Source: Neisseria musculi (GTDB taxonomy: Bacteria; Pseudomonadota; Gammaproteobacteria; Burkholderiales; Neisseriaceae). Taken from it: 64,000 bases of DNA. Below are positions 1 to 8,890 of the stretch, piece after piece. The position numbers were made by a program, and so were the translations under genes. The stretch spans positions 1,860,001 through 1,924,000 of the forward strand of contig NZ_CP060414.2 of NCBI RefSeq assembly GCF_014297595.2, read 5' to 3'. Under the pieces are notes generated by a model. That model saw only the letters and a list, made by a program, of their open reading frames with translations, was not told where the DNA came from and searched no databases. Position 1 is the stretch's first letter; each line of letters starts with the position of its first letter.

Positions 1-995
1 TCCGCCCATTCGGCATCGAGCATCACCGCCCATTTAGGGGCATTGCTGAGGCTGATTTGCGGGGCGGCGCCAACGGTTTCGCTTTGGGTGTCGGCATCGA
101 CCACGCGCTGCTGCCATTGCTGGATGATTTGCTGATAATAAGGTTTTTCAAGCGGCAGCGTGCTCATGCTGCGGCGTGAAAGGATGTGGCAGGCAAGCCA
201 GGCGGCGAAGCGGGGCAACAGACCGTAGCAGACGATGCTGCCGATTAGCAGGCCGCCCCATCGGCTTGAAGCGGCAAGATTGTTGTTCAGACGGCTGTTT
301 AACACGGCATCGGCATCAGGTACGGGAAAGCCGAGTTGGGCAGGCAGCCAGCCGAGCGCCTGCACGGCCTGCACGAAAACGGCATCGCTCAAAATGGTGC
401 TTTCCCAATTGAAGGTGTATTGGCGCACGGCCAGCAGTAAAACCGAAGCCGCCAGCATACCCGACAAGGCAGAGAGCCACAGGCGGTGAGTGGTGCGGCC
501 GATGAGCCAGCGGGTAGCGGGCTTGCCCCATTCATCGCTATACAGGCGCAAGATGGCTTGGTTGACGGGATCTTTGCCGCGTATCCATAACGCGGGGTCG
601 GCAAACAAACCGTGCGGTTTGAAGCGCGGCAGCAATACCGCACCCAGCCATAACAACAGCATCAGCGTATGCACGCCGAGCACGCCACAGAGCACGAAGA
701 AAAAATTCAATCCCTGCTGCTGCATCAGCGTTGCGGTGCCGGCAAAGCCGCTGACCAGCCAAAACAAGGTAGCAGCCAGCAGCAGCCGGGCAAACAGGCT
801 GCGCACACGCTCAAGGCTGTCGTGCAGCCTGCGGTCGCTGTCTATCATTTCGGCGCGACGGCAAAGTTTGGCCTCGGCGCTGCCTTCGGCGTGGCGCAGA
901 GCTTCTGTGAGCGGCTGCGGATCGGCGGCAAAAATATAGCCGCGTTCCTGCAAAAGGCGCACCAGTTCGGCGAGCCGGATGGGCGGTGTGGGCAT
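1..995 (-). CDS. DUF2868 family membrane protein, 3' end cut by the window
   Basis: An open frame runs from the ATG at 995 on the minus strand to base 1 without a stop, giving about 331 residues. The product begins MPTPPIRLAELVRLLQERGY. It has a charged N-terminal segment, then hydrophobic stretches at roughly residues 65-85 and 97-120, another near 180, and one near 250-270 ending in an ILSRRSM context. This layout and wording match the DUF2868 family, multi-pass inner-membrane proteins of unknown function. In Neisseria and Pseudomonas they are usually followed by a DUF3482 GTPase, and that partner would lie just outside the window. A DNA uptake sequence pair lies upstream at about 1013-1065. 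No biochemical role can be stated. Confidence 0.75.
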   Translation of the reverse strand, partial: MPTPPIRLAELVRLLQERGYIFAADPQPLTEALRHAEGSAEAKLCRRAEMIDSDRRLHDSLERVRSLFARLLLAATLFWLVSGFAGTATLMQQQGLNFFFVLCGVLGVHTLMLLLWLGAVLLPRFKPHGLFADPALWIRGKDPVNQAILRLYSDEWGKPATRWLIGRTTHRLWLSALSGMLAASVLLLAVRQYTFNWESTILSDAVFVQAVQALGWLPAQLGFPVPDADAVLNSRLNNNLAASSRWGGLLIGSIVCYGLLPRFAAWLACHILSRRSMSTLPLEKPYYQQIIQQWQQRVVDADTQSETVGAAPQISLSNAPKWAVMLDAEWA

Positions 996-1184
996 GGTTT
1001 TTGGAAGATAAGGCCGTCTGAAAAAACGGAGTTATTCTAACACAGCGCTTCGGGCTTTCAGACGGCCTAAATTGTGGTTTCCAAACAACCCGGCAGCATC
1101 TTTGCGGCAGATGCGGTATGCTTTTATGGTTAAAAGTGTTAAAGTTTTCACATGGGCATATCAAAAATTGCAAAGGAGTGCAAC

Positions 1185-2189
1185 ATGAACACCCGCCGCC
1201 TGATTATCCCCCTGCTGCTGGCCGCGCCTTGTGCCGCATGGGCTTATGAAGCCGCCGAATATGTGCCCGTTAACCCTGCCCCCGCCGCAGAAGCCGCGCC
1301 TGCGCCCGAAAACGACACTTGGGTCGACCGTCAGCACGGTGCGGTGAGAAGCCGTTTAAAATCTTGGGCACACAATATAGACGATTGGTTCGGCGAACCC
1401 GACCCCGACAACCCTGCCGATGCCAACCTGCGCGTGATGATCGACACCAAATGGAACAAATACGACCATTTTTCGGTGAAACCGCGCATACGCGGCAGGG
1501 TGAAACTCCCCGTGTTACAACAGCGCATAAACGTGGTGTTCGGCGACGACTCCCTAGATAACGAACCGCGCAACAACATTCAGGTTTATGAAGAAAACGT
1601 CTCCACCGACAACAAAACCTTCGATAAAACCCACAGCCGCGAAAGCAACTCATCGCTGGCATTGCGCTGGTCCGACATCGGCAAACGCTCCGGCATCGAC
1701 ACCGATGCCGACATCGGCATACGCTCCGGCAACGACTTCTACCTGCGCCTGAAAGGCAGCAAAGACTGGCAGCTCGGCGGCGATTTCAGCACCCGTCTCG
1801 AGCCAATCTACCGCTACGGCATCGACAGCAAACATTATGTACGCACCAATTGGGAAGTGCGCCGCTTTCCCGAAGGCAACACCTTCACCGCCAACCAGTT
1901 CCACCTTCAATACACCCGCAACAATGACGAAGAATGGACGTGGGGCAACAGCCTCTACCGCCAGCACAACCTGCCCGGGCACAAACGGCTCAATTACGGC
2001 ATCTACACAGGCGGCAACATCGAAGCCCGAAAAGCCAAGCTCAACAGCTACGGCCCGTTTGCAGGCTGGCGGCAGCCTATTTGGCGCGAGTGGCTGTTTG
2101 TGCAGACCGAAATCAATTATTTAAACAACCGCGAAGAAAACCGCCCCCACCATATCGGCACGCTGCTGCGGGCAGAGGCTTTGTTTTAG
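1185..2189 (+). CDS. Putative outer-membrane beta-barrel protein with signal peptide
   Basis: This is a 334-residue product. I chose the ATG at 1185, not the in-frame one at 1152, because AAGGAG lies 7 bases before it and it opens directly into a signal peptide (MNTRRLIIPLLLAAPCAAWA). A short proline/alanine-rich spacer follows. The second half alternates hydrophobic and polar residues with aromatic ends (FYLRLKGSKDWQLGG, FHLQYTRNNDEEWTWG, LNYGIYTGGNIEA). The chain ends in phenylalanine (AEALF), the usual C-terminal mark of barrels inserted by the BAM complex. I do not recognise a named family. The barrel call is inferred from composition and the final residue, and no ligand or transport role can be given. 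It is transcribed alone, convergent with the TPM operon. Confidence 0.6.
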   Translation: MNTRRLIIPLLLAAPCAAWAYEAAEYVPVNPAPAAEAAPAPENDTWVDRQHGAVRSRLKSWAHNIDDWFGEPDPDNPADANLRVMIDTKWNKYDHFSVKPRIRGRVKLPVLQQRINVVFGDDSLDNEPRNNIQVYEENVSTDNKTFDKTHSRESNSSLALRWSDIGKRSGIDTDADIGIRSGNDFYLRLKGSKDWQLGGDFSTRLEPIYRYGIDSKHYVRTNWEVRRFPEGNTFTANQFHLQYTRNNDEEWTWGNSLYRQHNLPGHKRLNYGIYTGGNIEARKAKLNSYGPFAGWRQPIWREWLFVQTEINYLNNREENRPHHIGTLLRAEALF

Positions 2190-2242
2190 GAGCTGACGTA
2201 GATTAGCCCCCTTTTTCCTATTCAGAGAGCCTGAAACTCACC

Positions 2243-2752
2243 CTATCTGATCACCACGTTGTTCGGCAGGTCGTCTGCCGCCGTCTCTCCGTTACGCGGG
2301 AAGTGTGCGGTTAAGATGGCGTTTACCTCCCGCAAGCCGTTTTCCAAGCCTTCTACGAAGGCTCCGCGCTTGAAGGCTTCGCGCATGGTTTCGCAAACGT
2401 GCCGCCACTGCTCTTCTCCCACTTTGGCGGCGATGCCGCGGTCGGCCACTACTTCGACAGCATGGTCGGCAAACGACACATACACCAGCACGCCGATATT
2501 CAGCCCGGTATCCCACACGCCCAACTCTCCAAACCACTGCCAGGCGCGGGTACGGGGTTGCAGGCCGCCCAACACGGCGCTGCCCGGATAGCGCGATTCG
2601 ACCACAAAGCGTATCTGTCCTTGATGATGCTGCTCGGATTCGCCGATATGGCGGCTGATACGCTGCAAATCGGCGGTGGGGAAATACCGTTCGACACGAG
2701 CGCGCGGGTGCAGCCAATGTTGCCACAAGCGTTTGAATTTGTTTTGTTCCAT
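2243..2752 (-). CDS. TPM-domain protein, short form
   Basis: This 169-residue protein is the last gene of a lemA operon. Its ATG shares one base with the stop of the upstream TPM gene, so translation is probably coupled. It has no signal peptide. The segment with RISRHIGESEQHHQGQIRFV and later LGVWDTGLNIGVLVYV / AVEVVADRGIAAKVGEEQW is the TPM (TLP18.3/Psb32/MOLO-1) fold signature, in which a central GV.V.V strand is followed by a variable acidic loop. Neisseria and many proteobacteria carry this short cytoplasmic paralogue next to the secreted one. The exact function is not established; TPM proteins elsewhere have been linked to photosystem repair or weak phosphatase activity. Confidence 0.75.
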   Translation of the reverse strand: MEQNKFKRLWQHWLHPRARVERYFPTADLQRISRHIGESEQHHQGQIRFVVESRYPGSAVLGGLQPRTRAWQWFGELGVWDTGLNIGVLVYVSFADHAVEVVADRGIAAKVGEEQWRHVCETMREAFKRGAFVEGLENGLREVNAILTAHFPRNGETAADDLPNNVVIR

Positions 2753-3624
2753 TACCAGCCTCCCGATGCGCCGCCGCCGCCGAAACCGCCGCCGCCGCCA
2801 CTAAAACCTCCGCCGCCGAAGCCGCCGCTGCTCCAGCCGCCGCCACCGCGCGAGCCGCCACCGAAGCCTCCCCCGCCGAAACCGCCGCCTCCTGAAACAA
2901 ACGCCCCGCTGCCGACAACAAACGACACCAACATACCGGCAACCGCAGCCAATGCGCCGACTATCGCGCCGAAACCGAGCAGCAGTGCGGCAGCAAACAT
3001 CACGCCGCCCGTCAGCAGGCTGCCGGCAAACCGGCCGAACACCGCTTTCAGAAAACCGCCGGCAACAAACGGTAGTATCAACAGCAGAATCAGGTTGTCG
3101 CTACCGCCTTCCCCGCTGCTCTCTTGCTGCGCTTGAGGCAGTTGTTCGCCGGCAATCAGCTTCTCAATCTGCACCACGGCGGCGCTGATGCCTTCATCGG
3201 TTTTGCCTTCGCGCAGATAGGGGCGCAGAATGTCTTCGAGAATGCGTTTGGCGTACACATCGGGAATCGCGCCTTCTAGGCCGCGCCCTACGGCCAGATG
3301 GGTTTTGCGTTCATCGCGCACCAGCAGCAACAACACGCCATCGCTGTGTTGCGCACGGCCGAGTTTCCATTGCTCCATCACGCGCGCGGCATAGTCGAAT
3401 GGGGTTTCCGGCTTGATTTCGGGCACGGTCAGCACCGCAATCTGGCTGCCTTTTTCGCGGCTGTATTGCAGCAAATGCGTATTGAGTGCCTGCCGCGCCT
3501 GCGGCTGCATCATCTGCGCCGTGTCCATCACCGGGTCGGTAAGCTGCGGCACGGCGGCAAACAGCCACGTGCCGGCCAGCAGTAAGGCGGCGAAAACGCC
3601 GATTCGCTGTATCACTGTTTGCAC
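2752..3624 (-). CDS. YgcG-type TPM-domain protein with glycine-rich tail
   Basis: The protein has 290 residues and starts at GTG (3624), with AAAGG 8 bases before it. Residues 1-24 form a signal sequence or anchor (RIGVFAALLLAGTWLFAAV). The TPM domain spans about residues 27-150, with the typical lines VPQLTDPVMDTAQMM, GSQIAVLTVPEI and DGVLLLLVRDERKTHLAVGRGLEG. Two transmembrane helices follow (about 175-235). The last ~45 residues are almost only Gly, Ser and Phe/Trp (repeats of GGGGFGG type), as in YgcG and relatives. It lies 138 bases after lemA, a pairing that recurs widely in bacteria and suggests a shared envelope role. The very G/C-rich tail-coding repeat (about 2758-2900) could vary in length between strains. 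Confidence 0.85.
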   Translation of the reverse strand: MQTVIQRIGVFAALLLAGTWLFAAVPQLTDPVMDTAQMMQPQARQALNTHLLQYSREKGSQIAVLTVPEIKPETPFDYAARVMEQWKLGRAQHSDGVLLLLVRDERKTHLAVGRGLEGAIPDVYAKRILEDILRPYLREGKTDEGISAAVVQIEKLIAGEQLPQAQQESSGEGGSDNLILLLILPFVAGGFLKAVFGRFAGSLLTGGVMFAAALLLGFGAIVGALAAVAGMLVSFVVGSGAFVSGGGGFGGGGFGGGSRGGGGWSSGGFGGGGFSGGGGGFGGGGASGGW

Positions 3625-3762
3625 GGCTTTCCTTTCCCATCGTTTTTCAGACGGCCTATCGAGATTGGTGCGGCCGTCTGAAAACTTTGCCCCGGCTGCC
3701 GGGGCGGAAAACTGTTCAGACGGCCGGTATCCCGCAATCTATGAATCTATGCAGGCCGCCCG

Positions 3763-4353
3763 TTAAAACTCGACCTTGGGCGCGGCAGATACGGCTTTTT
3801 CGTTTTCAACGCTAAACTGCGGACGCGCTTTCATGCCGAAGATTTTGGCCGTGATGTTTTGCGGAAACTGGCGCAGGTTGGTGTTATAAACCTGCACCGC
3901 TTTTATATAGTTGTTGCGCGCGAGCGTAACACGGTTTTCGGTGCCCTCGAGCTGGGCCTGCAGATCGCGGAAGTTTTGGTCGGCTTTAAGCTGCGGGTAG
4001 TTTTCGGAAACCACCAGCAGGCGGGATAGCGCGCTGCTCAATTCGCCCTGCGCCTGCGCATATTGCTTGAGCTTTTCTTCATCTGCGGCATCTTCGGCAG
4101 TCATTTGGATGCTGCCCACCCTGCTGCGCGCGGCGGTTACTTCGGTAAATACCTGCTCTTCGTGTTTGGCGTAGCCTTTAACGGTGTTGACCAAATTCGG
4201 AATCAAATCGGCGCGGCGCTGGTATTGGTTGAGCACTTCCGACCAAGCCGCATCGGCCGCTTCGTCCTGTGTCTGCATGGTGTTGTAGCCGCAGCCGCCA
4301 AGGGCGGACAGCGAAGCGGATACGGCGATAATGGCCAGCCATTTTTTCAGCAT
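3763..4353 (-). CDS. lemA: LemA family lipoprotein
   Basis: This 196-residue protein has a clear lipoprotein signal (MLKKWLAIIAVSASLSALGGC, lipobox LGGC). GYNTMQTQDEAADAAWSEVLNQYQRRADLIPNLVNTVKGYA follows, the hallmark of LemA: a helical bundle with the RADLIPNLV motif. Near the C-terminus are YN and FPQNITAKIFGMKARPQF, also typical. GGAGAG precedes the ATG by about 8 bases. It is first gene of the lemA-TPM-TPM operon. LemA proteins sit in the envelope; their role is poorly defined. Confidence 0.92.
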   Translation of the reverse strand: MLKKWLAIIAVSASLSALGGCGYNTMQTQDEAADAAWSEVLNQYQRRADLIPNLVNTVKGYAKHEEQVFTEVTAARSRVGSIQMTAEDAADEEKLKQYAQAQGELSSALSRLLVVSENYPQLKADQNFRDLQAQLEGTENRVTLARNNYIKAVQVYNTNLRQFPQNITAKIFGMKARPQFSVENEKAVSAAPKVEF

Positions 4354-4478
4354 TATGATCTCTCCGTGAAAAAATAATCAAAGGGCTTCAAACGGCCTGA
4401 AGTTGCCGGAGCCGTCTGAAAACATTGGGAGTATATAGAAAACCGCCCCGACAACAAACTCTAAACCACAAACGGTTA

Positions 4479-4508
4479 TTGTGCAGCACGGCCTTTTGCC
4501 GATACAAT
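4479..4508 (+). promoter_or_regulatory. Possible sigma-70 promoter of the rhamnose operon
   Basis: TTGTGC (4479-4484) and TACAAT (4503-4508) are separated by 18 bases and lie just before rfbB. Both boxes are imperfect. Confidence 0.35.
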
Positions 4509-4541
4509 TACCGCCGATTACATTAACCGCAAAATCGATTC

Positions 4542-5624
4542 ATGCAGCAAAACACCGTATTTGTAACCGGCGGTGCCGGCTTCATCGGCTCCGCGCTTGT
4601 GCGCTACCTTATTGAAAACACCGACACCAAAGTGGTGAACATCGACAAACTCACCTACGCAGGCAACCTGCAATCGCTGGAGGGCGTGGCTGCCAACCCG
4701 CGCTATGTGTTTTCGCACACCGATATCTGCGACCGCGCCGCACTCGATGCGCTGTTTGCAGAACACCGGCCTCGCGGCGTGATGCATTTGGCTGCCGAAA
4801 GCCATGTCGACCGCAGCATCACCGGCCCGGCCGCCTTTATCGAAACCAATATTGTCGGCACCTACACCCTGCTCGAAGCCGCGCGCCGATATTGGAACAC
4901 GCTCTCCGAGCCCAACAAGCCGCAGTTCCGCTTTCACCATATTTCCACCGATGAAGTGTTCGGTGACCTCCACGGTTCAGACGGCCTGTTTACCGAAACC
5001 ACGCCCTACGCGCCCAGCAGCCCCTATTCGGCCAGCAAAGCCTCCAGCGACCATCTCGTGCGCGCCTGGCAGCGCACCTACGGCCTGCCGGCAGTGCTCA
5101 CCAACTGCTCCAACAACTACGGCCCCTACCATTTTCCCGAAAAGCTGATTCCGCTGATGATACTAAACTGCCTGGCAGGCAAACCGCTGCCCGTTTACGG
5201 CGAAGGCAGGCAAATCCGCGACTGGCTTTATGTGGAAGACCACGCCCGCGCCTTGTGGACGGTGTTCACCCGTGCCGATAACGGCGAAAGCTACAACATC
5301 GGCGGCCACAACGAGCGGCAGAATATCGATGTGGTGCGCACCATCTGCGCCATTCTCGATGAAATCCGCCCCGTTGCCGGCAATCCTGCCACGGCAGGCC
5401 GCATCGCATCATATGCCGAGTTAATCACCCACGTTGCCGACCGCCCCGGCCACGATGTGCGCTACGCCATCGATGCCGCCAAAATCGCACGCGACTTGGG
5501 CTGGAAACCGCAGGAAACCTTTGAAAGCGGCATACGCAAAACCGTGCAGTGGTATCTCGACAACGAAAACTGGTGGCAGGCCGTGCTTGACGGCTCATAT
5601 CAGGGCAAACATTCGGACTCATGA
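4542..5624 (+). CDS. rfbB: dTDP-glucose 4,6-dehydratase
   Basis: RfbB/RmlB is the second step of dTDP-L-rhamnose synthesis: NAD-dependent conversion of dTDP-glucose to dTDP-4-keto-6-deoxyglucose in the cytoplasm. The 360-residue length is normal. The Rossmann motif GGAGFIGS is at residues 8-15. The [12 protein letters not shown] block carries the catalytic Thr-Asp-Glu, and the [10 protein letters not shown] block carries the Tyr-x3-Lys pair of the extended SDR family. [13 protein letters not shown] is also diagnostic. It is first of four genes in the order rfbB-rfbA-rfbC-rfbD. A DNA uptake sequence lies inside the gene (about 4977). In meningococci rfbBAC form part of the capsule chromosomal region (region D); here they are about 10 kb from the ctr genes. 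Confidence 0.97.
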   Translation: MQQNTVFVTGGAGFIGSALVRYLIENTDTKVVNIDKLTYAGNLQSLEGVAANPRYVFSHTDICDRAALDALFAEHRPRGVMHLAAESHVDRSITGPAAFIETNIVGTYTLLEAARRYWNTLSEPNKPQFRFHHISTDEVFGDLHGSDGLFTETTPYAPSSPYSASKASSDHLVRAWQRTYGLPAVLTNCSNNYGPYHFPEKLIPLMILNCLAGKPLPVYGEGRQIRDWLYVEDHARALWTVFTRADNGESYNIGGHNERQNIDVVRTICAILDEIRPVAGNPATAGRIASYAELITHVADRPGHDVRYAIDAAKIARDLGWKPQETFESGIRKTVQWYLDNENWWQAVLDGSYQGKHSDS

Positions 5625-5729
5625 TAAAAACGGCTTGTCAAACCGATGGCTTTCAGACGGCCTGCCTCCCCGCCGCCAAACAACATATAAGGCCGTCTGA
5701 AAAACAATAACAAAAAGAAAAGGAACAGC

Positions 5730-6608
5730 ATGAAAGGCATTATTTTGGCCGGCGGCTCCGGCACCCGCCTCTACCCCATCACCCGGGGCGTGTCGAAACA
5801 GTTGTTACCCGTTTACGACAAGCCCATGATTTATTACCCGCTCTCGGTTTTGATGCTGGCAGGCATCCGTGACATCCTGGTCATTTCCACCCCCGATGAT
5901 ATGCAGGGCTACCAACGCCTGCTCGGCAACGGCAGCAGCTTCGGCATCCACATCAGCTATGCCGTACAGCCCAGCCCGGACGGCTTGGCGCAGGCCTTCA
6001 TCATCGGCGCACAGTTTATCGGCAGCGACCGCGTGTGTTTGGTGTTGGGCGACAATATCTATTTCGGCGAACATTTCAGCAACAAACTCACGGCAGCGGC
6101 CTCGCGCGAAACCGGCGCCACCGTATTCGGCTATCAGGTGGCCGACCCCGAACGTTTCGGCGTGGTGGCGTTTGACGAAAACTTCAAAGCCGTTTCCATC
6201 GAAGAAAAACCCGCCCGACCCAAATCCAACTATGCCGTTACCGGCCTGTATTTCTACGACAACGATGTGGTTCAAATCGCCAAACAAATCAAGCCCTCCC
6301 CGCGCGGCGAACTGGAAATCACCGACATCAACCAAACGTATCTTGCCCAAGGCCGTCTGAATGTCGAGCTGCTCGGGCGCGGTTTCGCCTGGCTAGACAC
6401 CGGCACCCACGAGAGCCTGCTCGAAGCCGCCCATTTCGTGCACACCATCGAAAACCGCCAGGGCCTGAAAATCGCCTGCCTTGAAGAAATCGCTTTCGGC
6501 AAAGGCTGGCTCTCTGCCGGAGAATTGGCAGAGTGCATCAAGCCCCTGGCCAAAACCGGCTACGGCCGCTATCTGCAAAAGCTGCTCGACAGCGGCCGCA
6601 GGGCCTGA
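5730..6608 (+). CDS. rfbA: Glucose-1-phosphate thymidylyltransferase
   Basis: RfbA/RmlA is the first step of the rhamnose pathway: glucose-1-phosphate plus dTTP gives dTDP-glucose. The 292 residues begin [20 protein letters not shown], the nucleotidyltransferase signature. [10 protein letters not shown] holds the metal-binding Asp, and [13 protein letters not shown] is the family C-terminal signature. AAAAGGAA lies about 8 bases before the ATG. The 105-base gap to rfbB contains a spaced pair of uptake sequences but no good terminator run, so cotranscription is likely. Confidence 0.97.
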   Translation: MKGIILAGGSGTRLYPITRGVSKQLLPVYDKPMIYYPLSVLMLAGIRDILVISTPDDMQGYQRLLGNGSSFGIHISYAVQPSPDGLAQAFIIGAQFIGSDRVCLVLGDNIYFGEHFSNKLTAAASRETGATVFGYQVADPERFGVVAFDENFKAVSIEEKPARPKSNYAVTGLYFYDNDVVQIAKQIKPSPRGELEITDINQTYLAQGRLNVELLGRGFAWLDTGTHESLLEAAHFVHTIENRQGLKIACLEEIAFGKGWLSAGELAECIKPLAKTGYGRYLQKLLDSGRRA

Positions 6609-6689
6609 AACCGGCTTTTTGTTCAGACGGCCGGCCGCCGCATACAGGCAGGCCGTCTGAAAAACCAACTTTTTTCGATAGGAATTGAT

Positions 6690-7226
6690 ATGCAGATTAT
6701 CGATACCGCTATTTTGGACGTAAAAATCATCCAACCCAAAGTGTTCGGCGACGAGCGCGGTTTTTTTCTCGAAACCTTTGAAAAAAACCGCTACCGCGAA
6801 ATGCTCGGCATTGAAGCCGATTTCGTGCAGGACAACCACTCGCGTTCGCAAAAAGGCGTGTTGCGCGGCCTGCACTTCCAAACCGAAAACCCGCAAGGCA
6901 AACTGGTGCGCTGCGTACGCGGCGAAGTGTTCGATGTGGCTGTCGATATCCGCCCCGATTCGCCCACTTTCGGCAAATGGGCGGGCGTGATGCTCAACGA
7001 AGACAACAAAACCCAATTTTGGATCCCCCCCGGCCTCGCCCACGGTTTCGCCGTGTTGAGCGACAGCGCCGATTTTGAATACAAATGCACCGATTTCTAT
7101 AACCCCAAAGCCGAAGGCTGCCTGATTTGGAACGACCCCGATATCGGCATCGAATGGCCGCTGCGCAACCCGCTGCTCTCCGCCAAAGACCAACAAGGCA
7201 AAACCCTGGAGGAACTGTTTAAATGA
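6690..7226 (+). CDS. rfbC: dTDP-4-dehydrorhamnose 3,5-epimerase
   Basis: RfbC/RmlC is a cupin epimerase that inverts C3 and C5 of dTDP-4-keto-6-deoxyglucose. The 178-residue length is typical. FQDNHSRSQKGVLRGLHFQ contains the catalytic His, and KTQFWIPPGLAHGF and FEYKCTDFYNPKAEGCLIWNDPDIGI complete the active-site cupin. GATAGGAATTGAT precedes the ATG. Runs of T7 and A7 near the start (about 6763-6786) are the longest homopolymers in the gene. Its stop overlaps the start of rfbD. Confidence 0.97.
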   Translation: MQIIDTAILDVKIIQPKVFGDERGFFLETFEKNRYREMLGIEADFVQDNHSRSQKGVLRGLHFQTENPQGKLVRCVRGEVFDVAVDIRPDSPTFGKWAGVMLNEDNKTQFWIPPGLAHGFAVLSDSADFEYKCTDFYNPKAEGCLIWNDPDIGIEWPLRNPLLSAKDQQGKTLEELFK

Positions 7227-8095
7227 GAATTCTGCTTACCGGCTCCAAAGGCCAACTCGGCCGCTGTTTCAAAGACCGTCTGCCCGAAGATTGGGAGGTG
7301 ATTGCAGCCGATTCGGCCACGCTCGACATCACCGATGCCGCCGCCGTGCTGAATATGGCGCGCAGCTTCCAGCCCGATGCCATCGTAAACGCTGCCGCCT
7401 ACACCGCTGTGGATAAGGCCGAAAGCGAACGCGAAAAGGCATTCACGGTAAACGGCACCGCCGTGCACAATCTGGCCGCCGCCGCCCGCACAGTGAAAGC
7501 CCGCTTTATCCACATCTCCACCGATTATGTATTTAACGGGCTCGGTAAAACACCCTACACCGAAGCCTCGCTGCCCGACCCGGCCGGCGTGTACGGCAAA
7601 TCCAAGCTGGCGGGCGAGCTGCTGGCGCTGGCCGCCCACCCCGACAGCCTGATTCTGCGCACCGCATGGGTATTCAGCGAATACGGCAATAATTTCGTCA
7701 AAACTATGTTGCGCCTGGCCGCAGAGCGCAGCGAACTTTCGGTGGTCAACGACCAAATCGGCAATCCCACCTACGCCGGCGATTTGGCGCAGGCTGTCAT
7801 CGATATGCTCCGCAGCCCTGCCGTTCCGCGCGGCATCTATCATTTTTGCGGCGATAAGCCGGTAAGCTGGTATGAATTTGCCGAGCGTATTTTTCAGACG
7901 GCCGATCACAACCCGGCTTTCAAAACGCCTGTGCTCCGCGCCATCAACACCGAAGCCTACCCCACTCCCGCCCCGCGCCCGCCATACAGCGTGCTCGATT
8001 GCAGCAGAATCCGAACCGAATCGGGTATCGAGCCTTCCGACTGGCAAAAAGCCTTGGGCCGGGTGGTGGAACAACTGACCGAACAGGCTGTTTGA
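7223..8095 (+). CDS. rfbD: dTDP-4-dehydrorhamnose reductase
   Basis: RfbD/RmlD is the final NAD(P)H-dependent step to dTDP-L-rhamnose. It has 290 residues and starts within the last codon of rfbC (ATGA overlap). MRILLTGSKGQLGR is the nucleotide-binding motif, HISTDYVFNG and YGKSKLAGE hold the catalytic Thr and Tyr-Lys, and the C-terminal region has SDWQKALGRVV. With rfbB, rfbA and rfbC it makes a complete pathway. Meningococcal region D typically lacks an adjoining rfbD; here the set is whole. No rhamnosyltransferase adjoins it, so the acceptor (LOS, capsule or protein glycan) is unknown. Confidence 0.97.
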   Translation: MRILLTGSKGQLGRCFKDRLPEDWEVIAADSATLDITDAAAVLNMARSFQPDAIVNAAAYTAVDKAESEREKAFTVNGTAVHNLAAAARTVKARFIHISTDYVFNGLGKTPYTEASLPDPAGVYGKSKLAGELLALAAHPDSLILRTAWVFSEYGNNFVKTMLRLAAERSELSVVNDQIGNPTYAGDLAQAVIDMLRSPAVPRGIYHFCGDKPVSWYEFAERIFQTADHNPAFKTPVLRAINTEAYPTPAPRPPYSVLDCSRIRTESGIEPSDWQKALGRVVEQLTEQAV

Positions 8096-8142
8096 CATAA
8101 AACTCTTGACATAAAACTCTGCAACAATCCGCCACATGAAAC

Positions 8143-8190
8143 AATCCGGGAGGCCGTCTGAAACTGTTCAGACGGCCTCCCGGATTGTTT
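8143..8190 (+). terminator. Uptake-sequence inverted-repeat terminator after rfbD
   Basis: Two uptake sequences face each other inside a longer perfect stem (ACAATCCGGGAGGCCGTC with its complement, about 21 bp) and a short loop. This is a strong bidirectional hairpin at the end of the rhamnose operon. Confidence 0.85.
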
Positions 8191-8198
8191 GATTGCGT

Positions 8199-8300
8199 TA
8201 TACAGTGAAATGGATACCCACTACCGCCTACTGCTGCGCCCTACCATACCACAGCCCGCCCGCTTTAAAATAATGGGGCTTTGACCCGCTTTGCACTATA
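8199..8300. repeat. Short element with imperfect TATA-GTG terminal inverted repeats
   Basis: About 102 bases bounded by TATACAGTGAA on the left and TTGCACTATA on the right. These ends resemble the terminal repeats of Correia-type elements (TATAGTG...CACTATA). The interior is not clearly Correia-like, so this is a weak call. Confidence 0.35.
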
Positions 8301-8683
8301 CCGTTACGGTTGTTACCACACTCCGCATACTGTTTGCTGTTTGCAGCTTGCTGCCCGATACTGAAAATATCCAGGCTCACTACTTATAACATCTGTTTAA
8401 TTGATCACATCTGCGGCCTGCTTCCCGGTTTATTTTCACCGACATCACCAGGCCCAACGGAAACAAACATTTTCAGAGAGCGCTATACAAAATCTCAAAG
8501 CATAACCAAATTTTATTTTTCCGTATCCACTTATGCCCAAATGACGGCAACCCGCTGTTTCAGACGGCCTAAGCAAATCCGGCAAAAAACCCTCTTCCCA
8601 TGCCCTTCCGTTTTTTGTTTTCACAGCGCACCGGCCAAATCTCTTTTAACGGCTGCGGGAAACAACCGAAAACCAAACATGGC
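8301..8683. other. Intergenic space with no gene seen
   Basis: Mixed-composition sequence between the rhamnose operon and yacG. It holds one uptake sequence near 8559. The only long frame (8310-8696) has no plausible start signal, translates the uptake sequence and runs antisense into yacG, so I do not call it. Confidence 0.5.
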
Positions 8684-8887
8684 TCAATGCCTGTGATTCA
8701 ATTCTGCCCCGGACAGCCATTCTTCCTCCCCCGTCTCCACCGTGTAATCCTCATTTACCCAAGCACCTAAATCAATCAACCGGCAGCGTTCGCTGCAAAA
8801 CGGGCGGAAAGGGTTGTCGGCAGACCATTCGTTTGCCCTGCGGCAAGTCGGGCATTTCACCCAAACATTTTTTTGAGCCATACACAT
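8684..8887 (-). CDS. yacG: DNA gyrase inhibitor YacG, zinc-binding
   Basis: A 67-residue protein. [12 protein letters not shown]...[24 protein letters not shown] shows the Cys-x2-Cys...Cys-x3-Cys zinc site and the FRPFCSxRCxxIDLGxW signature of YacG, which binds GyrB and blocks gyrase. The start may be the ATG at 8887 or the one at 8881; the latter gives MAQKN, closer to relatives. It directly follows zapD and coaE, the conserved coaE-zapD-yacG order of beta- and gammaproteobacteria. Confidence 0.93.
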   Translation of the reverse strand: MCMAQKNVWVKCPTCRRANEWSADNPFRPFCSERCRLIDLGAWVNEDYTVETGEEEWLSGAELNHRH

Positions 8888-8890
8888 TCT

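Noticed and set aside
2399..3136. Long plus-strand proline-rich frame
   Set aside because: It is antisense to the glycine-rich tail of the TPM gene; poly-Gly codons read backwards give poly-Pro.
8310..8696. 128-codon plus-strand frame
   Set aside because: No ribosome-binding site, no recognisable family, contains a translated uptake sequence and runs antisense into yacG.
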